From CAKVLS01 sp045534265 (GTDB taxonomy: Bacteria; Bacillota; Clostridia; Christensenellales; UBA1242), in contig JAZSJH010000006.1 in the NCBI GenBank assembly GCA_045534265.1, forward strand, positions 62,001 to 126,000: a DNA stretch of 64,000 nucleotides. Direction: 5' to 3'. Made by a program: the position numbers and the translations under genes. Every line of letters starts with the position of its first letter. The first letter of the stretch is position 1. Below the pieces are notes generated by a model, which was not told the origin of the DNA, did not search any database, and saw nothing but the letters and a program-made list of their open reading frames with translations. Positions 52,160 through 61,912 of the stretch are shown piece after piece.

Positions 52160-53386
52160 TTATTTATTAATGATTAGTGTTGGTTGGTATAGATAAGGCA
52201 AAGAAATAGGACTTGAAGATATTTGTCCGTATATAGCATCTGCCTTATCTTCTATTTCGACAAATTTTTGGGCAGTAGCATTTAGCTTTGGTATGTCTCC
52301 GTTTCTTATAATAAGTGGAGTAGTTGATTGTAAGTTACTCATAATCTTATTTTTCTTAACGGCAAGGACTTTTATAAAGGTGAGTTGATTTGTATATACC
52401 TTTTGCGTTAAATCCTTGGTTATACCAAGCATAGATGCAAGGCAAACTCTGTTGAGTTTTGCACTGCTATATCTTTTTGTTTGGCACAAAGATTCGAAGT
52501 CGCTGTATGTCAAACTTTCTCTTGCGATAGAGTATAGTCTGTTCTCTAAGCCTTCTGTCACATCAAAAATGTTTTTTAAGTTGTTAAGATTTGCGGTTTT
52601 TAGAGTGAACAATTTTAATTGCTTGTACAATTCATAATTAACATTTTGTTTTTCGTAGTAGCCTTTGAAAGTTTCAAAGCACTCTTTAGGAATAAAATGT
52701 TCGCAATCTTTAAGTCCACCTTTTTTGTTTAGTAGTTCTCTAATTGCAGTAGCTGAAGCATATTTTGTTAATTTTTTGCTATTATAGTCTTCGCCTTCAC
52801 GTTTTATTGTTAGCGGGATTAGATTGCTTTTGGTTTGTTTTAAGGCTTTTATGTATTCAATAGCTAAGATATTATTTGGTTTGTTTATCACATCAGCAAA
52901 GTCGTTTGGGATAACGTTTTGAGCTGCTAAATCTTCTATTGCCTTAAGTCTTGCGTTAGGGAAACTTAAGCCGCTATCCAAATATTTTTTTAGAAGGGTT
53001 TTGTATTCTTTTGGCTCTTTGACAAAGAAGTTTGCAACATCATTTAGCTTTTCTATATCTCCACATTCACTGCCAAAGATAATGTGTGTTGCGTTATTTA
53101 GAGCGTTTGCAATGTTAATTCCGCCCCTTGCAAAAACTTCTGCCGAAGAGCTGGCAAAAGGTGTTGGAAGTTGTAATACAATATCTGCACCTGCAAGTAG
53201 GGCAAGGTGAGCTCTATTATATTTGTTTAGTATACAAGGCTCTCCGCGTTGAGTAAAATTTCCGCTCATTATGCACGCAACAAAATCACAACCGCTTAAA
53301 TCTCTTGCTTTGTTAATAAGCAATTTGTGACCGTTGTGTAAAGGGTTATATTCGCAAATAATTACACATATTTTGTTTGTTTTCAT
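52160..53386 (-). CDS. tmcAL: tRNA(Met) cytidine acetate ligase TmcAL
   Basis: 408 residues. N-terminal nucleotidyltransferase motif CEYNPLHNGHKLLINKA (HxGH), MSGNFTQRGEPCILNKYNRA, and the helical C-terminus. TmcAL (YlbM) uses acetate and ATP to make N4-acetylcytidine in the elongator tRNA-Met wobble position. It lies divergent from pta-ackA, whose acetate it could use; that link is suggestive only. Confidence 0.95.
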   Translation of the reverse strand: MKTNKICVIICEYNPLHNGHKLLINKARDLSGCDFVACIMSGNFTQRGEPCILNKYNRAHLALLAGADIVLQLPTPFASSSAEVFARGGINIANALNNATHIIFGSECGDIEKLNDVANFFVKEPKEYKTLLKKYLDSGLSFPNARLKAIEDLAAQNVIPNDFADVINKPNNILAIEYIKALKQTKSNLIPLTIKREGEDYNSKKLTKYASATAIRELLNKKGGLKDCEHFIPKECFETFKGYYEKQNVNYELYKQLKLFTLKTANLNNLKNIFDVTEGLENRLYSIARESLTYSDFESLCQTKRYSSAKLNRVCLASMLGITKDLTQKVYTNQLTFIKVLAVKKNKIMSNLQSTTPLIIRNGDIPKLNATAQKFVEIEDKADAIYGQISSSPISLPYLYQPTLIINK

Positions 53387-53475
53387 ACTTTTTTAATTTA
53401 CTTTTTGCTCAAATTGATATATATTAAGTATATACTAAAAAAAAACAAATAACAAACAAATTAGGGGTGCAAATA

Positions 53476-54471
53476 ATGAAAGTAAAACAATTGCTACAAA
53501 AAGCAAGTAAACTTGAAAAGTCTATTGTATTTCCTGAAGCTGAAATAAGCGACAGAATACTAAAGGCTGTTGAAATTATTTTGAAAAAGAAGGTTGCAAA
53601 ACCAATTCTTTTGGGTGATGAAGAGAAAATTTTAGCAAAAGGTTATAAATTAACTGGTGCTACAATTATCAATCCTAAAAAGAGTGAACTTCTAGATGAA
53701 TTTGCAGAAAAACTATACGAACTAAGAAAAGCAAAAGGCATGACTGAAGCAGATGCAAAAAAGACTGTTCAAAATCCATTTTACTTTGCGGCTATGATGG
53801 TTTACTGTGGATATGCAGATAGCACACTAGGGGGCGCTGAAACTTCAACTGCAGATTCTCTAAGACCAGGTCTTCAAGTAATCAAAGCTAAAAAAGGTAT
53901 TAACACAATTTCTTCTTGTACAATGTTTGTTGGAACTGACAAACTTAAATTTGGCGAAAACAATGTTATATTCTTTGCTGATACTAGCCTTAACATCACT
54001 TTGGACGAAAATCAACTATCAGATGTAGCAGTATCTACTGTAGAAACTGCAAAACTTCTAGCTGACATTGAGCCAAGAGTAGCTATGCTATCATTCTCAA
54101 CAATGGGCAGTGGCGGAAATAGTGAAGAATTGCAAAAAATTAGAAATGCAGTAAAACTTACTCAAAAAAGACTAAAAGGCATTGCAGAAGTAGATGGCGA
54201 AATGCAACTTGATGCAGCCCTTATCGAATCTGTTGGTAAGCTAAAAGCTCCTAAGAGCAAAGTTGCAGGAAGAGCAAATATTTTAGTATTCCCAGACCTT
54301 ACTAGTGCAAATATCGGTTATAAGATTGCAGAAAGATTTGGTAGACTTCAAGCTGTTGGTCAAATTCAACAAGGTTTTAGATTCCCTGTTAATGACCTAT
54401 CAAGAGGTTGTCACGTAGAAGATATCGTTGTTATGACAGCTGTAACTGTTATTCAAACACAAACAATTTAA
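53476..54471 (+). CDS. pta: Phosphate acetyltransferase
   Basis: 331 residues, PTA family, single catalytic domain: NPFYFAAMMVYCGYADSTLG and the C-terminal NVLVFPDLTSANIGYK-type motif (NILVFPDLTSANIGYK). It converts acetyl-CoA to acetyl phosphate. ATG 53476 chosen (TAGGGGTG upstream) over a GTG in the ribosome binding site. ackA follows after 10 bases, so the two are one operon for acetate and ATP formation. Confidence 0.97.
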   Translation: MKVKQLLQKASKLEKSIVFPEAEISDRILKAVEIILKKKVAKPILLGDEEKILAKGYKLTGATIINPKKSELLDEFAEKLYELRKAKGMTEADAKKTVQNPFYFAAMMVYCGYADSTLGGAETSTADSLRPGLQVIKAKKGINTISSCTMFVGTDKLKFGENNVIFFADTSLNITLDENQLSDVAVSTVETAKLLADIEPRVAMLSFSTMGSGGNSEELQKIRNAVKLTQKRLKGIAEVDGEMQLDAALIESVGKLKAPKSKVAGRANILVFPDLTSANIGYKIAERFGRLQAVGQIQQGFRFPVNDLSRGCHVEDIVVMTAVTVIQTQTI

Positions 54472-54481
54472 GGAGATAAAA

Positions 54482-55684
54482 ATGAAAATATTAGTTATAA
54501 ACGCAGGTAGTAGTTCTATAAAATATCAACTTATTGATATGGAAAACGAAAATGTAATCGCAAAAGGTCTTGTTGAAAAAATCGGTCTAAAAGATTCTAG
54601 ACTTGTTCACAAGGCAAACGGAACTGCAACTACAATCAATCAAGTTCTTCCAAACCATAAAGAAGGTTTGAAACTTGTTCTTGAAACATTGCAAGACGAA
54701 AAAATTGGCGTAATCAAAAGTTTTGATGAGATTACTGCCATTGGTCATAGAGTACTTCATGGTGGTACAAAATTTGATGATGCAACACTTATCACTGATA
54801 GTGTTATGGAAGCTTTGGATGAACTAGTTCCACTAGGACCACTTCATATGCCACCAAACATTGCTGGTATTAAAGCTTGTCAAGAAGTTATGCCAAACAC
54901 TCCAAACGTAGCGCTTTTTGATACAGCATTCCATGCTACTATGCCAGAATATGTTTATAGATACGCACTTCCTTATGAGTGGTGTGAAGAATATGGCGTA
55001 AGAAGATATGGCTTCCACGGTATGAGCCACCAATTCATCACTGGTGAAGCTGCTCGTGTTATGGGCAAAAAACCAGAAGAATTAAAGCTTATTATTTGTC
55101 ACGTAGGTAATGGCGCAAGTGTATCTGCTGTAAAAAATGGTAAATGTTTTGATACAAGTATGGGATTAACTCCACTTGAAGGCCTAATTATGGGTACTCG
55201 TAGTGGTGACTTTGACCCAGCTGTTGCAGAACATATTATGAACAAAACAGGTATGTCTATTGCTGAATTTACAAACACTGTAAACAAAAAGAGTGGTCTA
55301 CTTGGTATAACAGGCATTTCTTCAGACAACAGAGATGTTAATGCAGCCGCAAGCGAAGGAAATGCAAGAGCAAGACTAGCACTTGATATGTGCTACTATA
55401 GATTGAAAAAATACATTGGTTCTTATTCTGCAGCGCTTAATGGTCCAGATGCTATTATCTTCACAGCGGGCATTGGTGAAAATAGCTTTGAGCTTAGAGA
55501 AGGCGTAATGAAAGATATGGAATATCTTGGTGTTGATTTTGACTTTGAAGCAAACAGAAACTTCAAAAGAGGCGAAGTAAACTTACTTACTAAACCAAAT
55601 TCTAAGGTAAAAGTATACATTATTCCTACAGACGAAGAACTTTTGATCGCAAGAGAAACAAAAAAAGTAATTTCAAACAAATAA
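54482..55684 (+). CDS. ackA: Acetate kinase
   Basis: 400 residues, normal length, ASKHA kinase with LVINAGSSSIKYQLIDM at the N-terminus and RRYGFHGMSH (catalytic His region). It makes ATP and acetate from acetyl phosphate. AAGGAGATAAAA ribosome binding site. The pair pta-ackA marks a fermentative, acetate-forming metabolism, consistent with ferredoxin and PPDK elsewhere in the window. Confidence 0.98.
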   Translation: MKILVINAGSSSIKYQLIDMENENVIAKGLVEKIGLKDSRLVHKANGTATTINQVLPNHKEGLKLVLETLQDEKIGVIKSFDEITAIGHRVLHGGTKFDDATLITDSVMEALDELVPLGPLHMPPNIAGIKACQEVMPNTPNVALFDTAFHATMPEYVYRYALPYEWCEEYGVRRYGFHGMSHQFITGEAARVMGKKPEELKLIICHVGNGASVSAVKNGKCFDTSMGLTPLEGLIMGTRSGDFDPAVAEHIMNKTGMSIAEFTNTVNKKSGLLGITGISSDNRDVNAAASEGNARARLALDMCYYRLKKYIGSYSAALNGPDAIIFTAGIGENSFELREGVMKDMEYLGVDFDFEANRNFKRGEVNLLTKPNSKVKVYIIPTDEELLIARETKKVISNK

Positions 55685-55687
55685 TAG

Positions 55688-55716
55688 TTGACAAATTATG
55701 TTAGTTTGAGTATAAT
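55688..55716 (+). promoter_or_regulatory. Strong promoter for yceD-rpmF
   Basis: TTGACA (55688-55693), 17-base spacer, TATAAT (55711-55716), both perfect. The ATG is 15 bases after the -10 box, leaving a leader of only about 9 bases with no Shine-Dalgarno sequence. Confidence 0.8.
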
Positions 55717-55731
55717 AGGTCGTGGTTTTAT

Positions 55732-56244
55732 ATGTTATTAGATTTTCAAATTGCTAAAAACTCACAAGGCAAAGAGTTCGATTTTGCTATCGACGTGCCT
55801 ATGGAAGACAATTTAATAGAAGAAAAAGGTTATTCTTTTACTTCACCTTGCAAACTTGTGGGCACAATGCTTTATGAGTTTGAGGCTTTGCACATAAAAG
55901 CAAATGCTGAGGTTTCAATCAAGGCTTTTTGTGACTTGTGTGGAGAAGAGCTTTCTAAGAATTTTGAATTTCCGATAGAAGAAGTTTTTGCTAAAAGCAA
56001 TAGTGATGATAGTAACTATTATGAAATAGGTTCTACTACGGTAGATGTTACACCAATGGTTATTGACAACTTTTTTGAAAACTTACCTTCAAAAATTGTC
56101 TGCAAAGATGATTGCAAAGGTTTGTGTGATAGGTGTGGCAAGAACCTAAATTATCATTCTTGTAATTGTCAGGAGATAAAACAAGAACAAGATAATCAAG
56201 ACAATCCATTTTATAAATTGAAATATAAGCAGGAGGATAGATAA
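55732..56244 (+). CDS. yceD: YceD (DUF177) protein
   Basis: 170 residues. YceD/YlbN: GYSFTSPCKLVGTMLYEFEA and the conserved CDLCGEEL and CKDDCKGLCDRCGKNLN cysteine blocks near residues 64 and 125. It is linked to 23S rRNA accumulation and ribosome biogenesis in bacteria and plastids. It sits directly before rpmF (2 bases), as in nearly all Firmicutes. Confidence 0.93.
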   Translation: MLLDFQIAKNSQGKEFDFAIDVPMEDNLIEEKGYSFTSPCKLVGTMLYEFEALHIKANAEVSIKAFCDLCGEELSKNFEFPIEEVFAKSNSDDSNYYEIGSTTVDVTPMVIDNFFENLPSKIVCKDDCKGLCDRCGKNLNYHSCNCQEIKQEQDNQDNPFYKLKYKQEDR

Positions 56245-56246
56245 AA

Positions 56247-56441
56247 ATGGCAGTTCCAAAGGTTAAAGTATCAAAAGCAAGAAAAAATAGCCGTAAAGCT
56301 AACTGGAAGGCTGGTGTTCCTACTCTTGTTGAGTGTCCACATTGCAAAGAGCTTAAACAACCTCACGTAGTTTGCAAAGCTTGTGGTTACTATGACGGAA
56401 AAGAAAGAGTAGCTCAAAAAGAAGAAAAAGAAAGCAAATAA
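56247..56441 (+). CDS. rpmF: 50S ribosomal protein L32
   Basis: 64 residues. MAVPKVKVSKARKNSRKANW and the zinc motif CPHC ... CKAC mark the zinc-binding (C+) form of L32. Two bases after yceD; ribosome binding site GCAGGAGGATAG. The terminator at 56467 follows. Confidence 0.98.
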   Translation: MAVPKVKVSKARKNSRKANWKAGVPTLVECPHCKELKQPHVVCKACGYYDGKERVAQKEEKESK

Positions 56442-56466
56442 TTAAAATAAATTATAGCATTTTTTT

Positions 56467-56492
56467 GGCAGGCATTTTTTGCCTGCTTTTTT
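56467..56492 (+). terminator. Intrinsic terminator after rpmF
   Basis: GCAGGCA / TGCCTGC stem with a T-rich loop and a trailing T-run. Confidence 0.9.
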
Positions 56493-56578
56493 GTTGTTTT
56501 GATATATTTTTATGTCAAAAAATTGTTTGCTAAATATAATATATTTATGTATAATATAATTTGTAATGTGAGGATTAT

Positions 56579-57586
56579 ATGAAAATAGTAATTGATGCTT
56601 TTGGTGGCGATAATGCCCCATTGGAAATAGTAAAGGGCGCGGTGAGAGCCGTAACTCAATATGATGTAGAAATTGTTTTGACAGGAAAGGAAGACACTAT
56701 AAAAAAGGTCTTGCAAGAGCTTAATTATACTGGCGATAAAATCACTATTGTAAATGCAAATGATGTTATTACAAATGATGATGTTCCAACCGAAGCTATT
56801 AAGCAAAAAACAGATTCTTCACTTGTCAAAGCTTTTGAAATTCTAAAAAGCCCTGATGTTGCAGGTCTTATTTCTGCAGGCTCTACTGGCGCTATACTTA
56901 CTGGCTCATTTTTGAAAGTAGGTAGGATAAGAGGTATTTCAAGACCATGTCTTTCTCCTATTTTGCCAACAAAAAATGGCGGACAAGTAATGCTTGTTGA
57001 TGCTGGGGCTAATGTCGACTGCAAACCTATCAACCTATGCCACTTTGCACTTCTTGCAACTACTTATATGAAATCTGTCGTTGGTATAGAAAACCCAAGA
57101 GTAGCTCTTCTTAATATTGGTACTGAAGATAAAAAAGGTAATGAATTTACAAAAGAGTGTTTTGGACTTTTGAAAGAAATGCCAGGTATTAATTTTGTAG
57201 GCAATATGGAAGCAAGAGACTTTTTGTCTGGAGAGTATGATATCGTGCTTGCTGATGGTTTCCATGGAAATATTCTTCTTAAGTCTACAGAAGGTGCTGT
57301 TATGTTTGCTCTAAGCCAAGTTAAGAAAGAAATCAAATCTTCTTTACTTGCTAAAATTGGCGCTTTGTTTATGAAAGGTGCTTTCAAAAATATTAAGGCA
57401 AAACTAAATACTTCTAACTATGGCGGTTCACCTTTCCTAGGGGTTAGAAAACTTGTGGTAAAATCTCACGGCTCTAGTGATAGTCTTGCTATACTTAGAT
57501 GTGTAGAACAAGTTATAAAAATGCACGAGTCAGAATTTATCAAAACTATCGAGCAAAATATCCCTACTATTAACATAGAAGGTTAG
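56579..57586 (+). CDS. plsX: Phosphate acyltransferase PlsX
   Basis: 335 residues, DAFGGDNAPLEIVKGAV at the start, then GLISAGSTGAILTG and LADGFHGNILLKSTEGAV. PlsX converts acyl-ACP to acyl phosphate, the first step in bacterial phospholipid synthesis. Ribosome binding site GTGAGG. It lies directly before rnc; the acpP gene usual in this position is absent. Confidence 0.97.
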   Translation: MKIVIDAFGGDNAPLEIVKGAVRAVTQYDVEIVLTGKEDTIKKVLQELNYTGDKITIVNANDVITNDDVPTEAIKQKTDSSLVKAFEILKSPDVAGLISAGSTGAILTGSFLKVGRIRGISRPCLSPILPTKNGGQVMLVDAGANVDCKPINLCHFALLATTYMKSVVGIENPRVALLNIGTEDKKGNEFTKECFGLLKEMPGINFVGNMEARDFLSGEYDIVLADGFHGNILLKSTEGAVMFALSQVKKEIKSSLLAKIGALFMKGAFKNIKAKLNTSNYGGSPFLGVRKLVVKSHGSSDSLAILRCVEQVIKMHESEFIKTIEQNIPTINIEG

Positions 57587-57590
57587 TTTT

Positions 57591-58241
57591 ATGGAAAAAG
57601 TACAGGAACTTCTGGGGTATACTTTTGAAGATAAAACACTACTAGATAAAGCTTTGACTCACTCAACCTATGGTAATGAATATAACGTTGAGAGTAGTGA
57701 GAGATTAGAGTTTTTGGGAGATAGTGTCTTAGAGCTTATTGTAAGGGAACAAATTTATCTTTTGTACAAAGAAGATGAAGGAAAGCTTACCGAGTGGAAA
57801 AAACAAATTGTAGATAAACATTCTTTGAGTGCAATAGTTGAAAGCCTTGGGCTTTTGGAATACCTAAAAATAGGTGGAAGCTTAAAAAAGCAACCACTAT
57901 CAACAAAGTTAAAATCAGATATTTTTGAAAGTGTTCTGGGAGCTATTTACCTTGATGGTGGGTTAAATTGCGCCAAAGAATTTGTATTAAGAAATATTGA
58001 TTTTAGACAAAGAATAGATTTTCTTACAAAAAACAATTTAGATTATAAAACAACCTTGCAAGAGCTTGTACAAAAAGAGCATAGTCAACCGGTTTATATT
58101 GACGTAGATAAGGTAGACAATCTTTTTGTAAGAGCTGTTGTAATAGACGAAAAACAAGTAGCAACAGGCAGTGGCGTGACAAAACACGAAGCTGATATGT
58201 TGGCTGCAAAAAACGCAATAAATATACTAAAAAGGAATTAA
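57591..58241 (+). CDS. rnc: Ribonuclease III
   Basis: 216 residues. RNase III signature ERLEFLGDSVLELIV near residue 39 and a C-terminal dsRNA-binding domain (about 150-216, KTTLQELVQKEHSQPVYIDV). It processes rRNA and double-stranded RNA. It is placed 4 bases after plsX and 2 bases before smc in the conserved rnc-smc-ftsY order. Confidence 0.97.
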   Translation: MEKVQELLGYTFEDKTLLDKALTHSTYGNEYNVESSERLEFLGDSVLELIVREQIYLLYKEDEGKLTEWKKQIVDKHSLSAIVESLGLLEYLKIGGSLKKQPLSTKLKSDIFESVLGAIYLDGGLNCAKEFVLRNIDFRQRIDFLTKNNLDYKTTLQELVQKEHSQPVYIDVDKVDNLFVRAVVIDEKQVATGSGVTKHEADMLAAKNAINILKRN

Positions 58242-58243
58242 CA

Positions 58244-61200
58244 ATGAATTTCAAACAAATTGAACTTGCTGGATTTAAGTCTTTTGCTGACAAAACTGTT
58301 ATAAAATTCGACTCTGGTATTACAGCGATTGTTGGACCTAACGGCTGTGGCAAAAGTAACGTTGCAGACTCTATAAGATGGGTTTTGGGTGAACAAAGTT
58401 CTAAAAACCTTCGTGGTAGTTCTATGCAGGACGTTATTTTTAACGGTACAGAAAAAAGAAAAAGTTTGAGCTACTGTGAAGTATCACTTGTTTTTGATAA
58501 CACTAACAGAAACTTTAACTTAGACTTTGATGAAATTGTAATTACTCGTAAACTATATCGTTCTGGCGAAAGCGAATATTTGATTAACAGAACGCCTTGT
58601 AGACTAAAAGATATCACAAATGCACTTCACGATTCTGGTGTTGGTAGAGAAGGCTATTCTATTATTGGACAAGGTAAAGTAGAAGAAATTATTAGTTCAA
58701 AACCAGAAAACCGTAGAGCCATCTTTGAAGAAGCTGCTGGTATTGCAAAATTCAAGGCAAGAAAGGTAGAAAACGAAAGAAAACTAGAAAGAACACAAGA
58801 AAACCTAAATAGTGTTCAAATTATTCTAGATGAGCTAGAAAGACAAGTAGGACCACTTCAAAGACAAGCTGAAGCTGCTAAAAAGTTCTTAGAATTTAGA
58901 GACGAACTTAAAAAGTACGAAGTAAACAACTATATTTATCAATACGAATCTGCTGCTAGTACAAAGGCAAAAATTCAAGAAAGAATTGACGCCCTAAACG
59001 AAGAAATTGCACTAAAGCAAGAAGGTATTAATAACGCAACTAACAAATACAACGAAAGTATGGACGAAGTAAACAAAATAGACAAAACTATGAACGAACT
59101 TCACGATCGTATTTTGCACCTTACAGTTTCTCTTGAAAAAAGAGCAGGTGAGGCTAATGTTGTAAGAGAAAGAATTAAGTTTTTGAAAGAGGAGTTTGAG
59201 CAAAAGAAAGCTGAGCTTGAAAGACAAAGAACAAGCAAAGATATGATGTCTGCTCAATTAAAAGCAAATCAAGATAAAAAAGTAAATCAACAAACATATC
59301 TTGAAACTTTGAAAAAACATGCAAGTGATATTTCTGATAAATACTTAGCTATTGTTGATGAACTTACTCAAAGCGAACAAGAAGCGAACTTAAAGCAAAG
59401 ACAAATGATTGATGCTTTGTCAAAACTAACTGACATTAAGTCAAACTTGTCTGCACTTAAAGCTGAAAAAGTAGCATACACAGCAAACCTTGAAGAACTT
59501 GATAAAAAGATTGAAAACCTAGCTTCAAAGATAGCTGAAAGACAAAAAGAGCAACTTGAGATTTCTCAAGCAGCGACAGATGCCTATGATGCGTATATTA
59601 AAGCAAAACAATCTGTAGAAACTATCTCAAGTTCTTTACAAGAATTAAAAGCTCAAAATGACGAAAATAACGAAGCAATAATCAATTCTTCTTCTAATAT
59701 CCAAATTATGGAAAATAGAAAGAAAGTTTTGGAAGATATGCAAAGAGACTTTGATGGATTTAACTATTCAGTAAAAAGACTTATGCAAGATAGCGAACAC
59801 AACAAAGAGCTAAAGAGCAAAATTGTTGGTGTTGTTGCTGCATCTATGACAATTCCACAAGGTTTTGAAACTGCTATCGAAGTAGCTCTTGGCAATGCCG
59901 TTCAAAATATCATTACAAGTGATGAAGATGATGGCAAAGCGCTTATCAATTATCTAAAACAAAATAACTTAGGTAGAGCAACTTTCCTTCCTATATCTTC
60001 TATGAAGCCAAAAACTCTTGATGGAAGAGAAGAAAAGTTCTTGAATAGAAACCATTGTCATGGTGTTGCTAGTGATATTGTAAAATATGACAAAAAATTA
60101 AAGAATGTTTTTGAGTCACTACTTGGCAGAACTGTAATCGTAGATACTATTGATGATGCTGCATCACTTGCAAAAGCAAGCAATTTTGCATTCAAAATAG
60201 TAACATTAGACGGTGATGTTATCAACCCACAAGGTTCTATGTCTGGTGGTAGCAAAAAAGCAATCACTTCTAATATCTTGATGCGTGATGCAGAGATTGA
60301 AGAACTTTCTAAACAAATAGAAAAAATGAGAAAGTCTTTAGAGGTTAGAAAAGCCGACAAAGAAGTGTTTGATAAGAAAATTGCAGCACTTTCTCTAGAG
60401 CTTGAAAAAGCAAACGCTCAAGCTGTGTCAACTCAAGTTAATAACGCTCAAAAGAGTCAACTTCTTGAACAATTCAATATCTTTATTGAAGAACACGACA
60501 AAGAAAGAATGGCTTTATCTCAAGAAAGACTAACTATTTCTGAGAGAATCGAGCTTATTTCAAAAGCGATTTCTCAAGTAGATGGCAAAGAAGAAATGGA
60601 AGTTTCTAAGTCTGATGCAGAAGAAAATATCGAAGCTAGACAAAAGATTTATAATGATCTTAAAGCTCAAAAAGACAAATATCATGAAGATATGACAGCA
60701 ATTAAGGTTAACATTGCTAGTATTGAAAGTGAAATTATGGCTTTAGATGGCGAAATCGAAAGACTTACAAATTCTATTACTGTAACAGATAGAAATATTG
60801 TTGACCTTCAAGATGTTATTGGTCAACTTGATGGTGCTATTTCTGGAGCAACACTTTCTGTTGATGAAGGAAAAGACAAAGTTACTATCGAAAAATCAGT
60901 AAAAGAACTTGACGAAGTAAAAGCAAAACTAGCATCTCTTGATGGTCACAAAGCAAATCTTCAACAACAAATCAAAAAGTATGATGACGAAAGATCAGTA
61001 CTTACTGGTGAACAAAATAGAGCTTTAGACAAGAGATATCAAGAAGAAGCTTCACTTACAAAAGTTGATACTGATATCGAAGCTATGCAAGAGAGGATTT
61101 TTGAAGATTACGAGCTAACATATGAAACTTGTCTTCCACTAAAACAAGAAGATTATGATATCAAAGAAGGTCTTACTCAAACAGCTATTTTGAAGAAAGA

Positions 61201-61825
61201 AATTTCAAAATTAGGTCACGTTAATGTTAACGCTATCGAAGAGAGTAAGCTTGTTTGTGAAAGATATGAACATTACAGAACTCAAGTTGATGACCTTGTA
61301 AAGGCAAAAGAAGACCTTATCCAAGTAATCAAAGAGTTATCTACCGAAATGATTACTAGATTTGAAACTGAGTTTAACAAAATCCAAGAAAACTTTAGTA
61401 AGATATTCAAAGAACTATTCGGTGGCGGAAATGCAAGACTTGAACTTACCGAAAGCGAAGACCCACTAGCTGCGGGTGTAGAAATTGTAGCTGAACCACC
61501 TGGCAAAAAACTTCAAAGCATCACACTTCTATCTGGTGGTGAAAAAGCACTTACTGCTATAGCTATTCTATTTGCGATACTAAAGCTTCGTCCAATGCCT
61601 TTCTGTCTTCTTGACGAAATAGAAGCAGCGCTTGATGATGCTAACGTAGATAGATTTGCAAGATACCTAAAGAGATTCTCTCAAGAAACTCAATTTATAG
61701 TTATCACTCACAGAAAACCAACTATGAAACTTGCTGATAGACTATATGGTATCACTATGGAAGAAAAAGGTGTTTCTAAACAAGTTTCTGTTAACCTTAG
61801 CGAAGCTGTTAAGAACGCAAAATAA
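58244..61825 (+). CDS. smc: Chromosome partition protein SMC
   Basis: 1193 residues, the usual length. Walker A GPNGCGKSNVADSIRWVLGE (residues 31-50), two long coiled coils, a hinge (about 515-670, KIVGVVAASMTIPQGFETAI), signature LLSGGEKALTAIAILFA and Walker B CLLDEIEAALDDANVDR. It compacts and segregates the chromosome with ScpA and ScpB. Ribosome binding site AAAAGGAATT. A stem-loop terminator follows. Confidence 0.98.
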   Translation: MNFKQIELAGFKSFADKTVIKFDSGITAIVGPNGCGKSNVADSIRWVLGEQSSKNLRGSSMQDVIFNGTEKRKSLSYCEVSLVFDNTNRNFNLDFDEIVITRKLYRSGESEYLINRTPCRLKDITNALHDSGVGREGYSIIGQGKVEEIISSKPENRRAIFEEAAGIAKFKARKVENERKLERTQENLNSVQIILDELERQVGPLQRQAEAAKKFLEFRDELKKYEVNNYIYQYESAASTKAKIQERIDALNEEIALKQEGINNATNKYNESMDEVNKIDKTMNELHDRILHLTVSLEKRAGEANVVRERIKFLKEEFEQKKAELERQRTSKDMMSAQLKANQDKKVNQQTYLETLKKHASDISDKYLAIVDELTQSEQEANLKQRQMIDALSKLTDIKSNLSALKAEKVAYTANLEELDKKIENLASKIAERQKEQLEISQAATDAYDAYIKAKQSVETISSSLQELKAQNDENNEAIINSSSNIQIMENRKKVLEDMQRDFDGFNYSVKRLMQDSEHNKELKSKIVGVVAASMTIPQGFETAIEVALGNAVQNIITSDEDDGKALINYLKQNNLGRATFLPISSMKPKTLDGREEKFLNRNHCHGVASDIVKYDKKLKNVFESLLGRTVIVDTIDDAASLAKASNFAFKIVTLDGDVINPQGSMSGGSKKAITSNILMRDAEIEELSKQIEKMRKSLEVRKADKEVFDKKIAALSLELEKANAQAVSTQVNNAQKSQLLEQFNIFIEEHDKERMALSQERLTISERIELISKAISQVDGKEEMEVSKSDAEENIEARQKIYNDLKAQKDKYHEDMTAIKVNIASIESEIMALDGEIERLTNSITVTDRNIVDLQDVIGQLDGAISGATLSVDEGKDKVTIEKSVKELDEVKAKLASLDGHKANLQQQIKKYDDERSVLTGEQNRALDKRYQEEASLTKVDTDIEAMQERIFEDYELTYETCLPLKQEDYDIKEGLTQTAILKKEISKLGHVNVNAIEESKLVCERYEHYRTQVDDLVKAKEDLIQVIKELSTEMITRFETEFNKIQENFSKIFKELFGGGNARLELTESEDPLAAGVEIVAEPPGKKLQSITLLSGGEKALTAIAILFAILKLRPMPFCLLDEIEAALDDANVDRFARYLKRFSQETQFIVITHRKPTMKLADRLYGITMEEKGVSKQVSVNLSEAVKNAK

Positions 61826-61836
61826 AATTAAAAGAG

Positions 61837-61873
61837 CAAAACAGTATTTTACTAAATATTGTTTTGTTTTTTT
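61837..61873 (+). terminator. Intrinsic terminator after smc
   Basis: CAAAACAGTATTT / AAATATTGTTTTG around TACT, then a T-run. Confidence 0.85.
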
Positions 61874-61912
61874 ATATTTTGTATTATAATAAATATGTTA
61901 TAAAGGTGAATT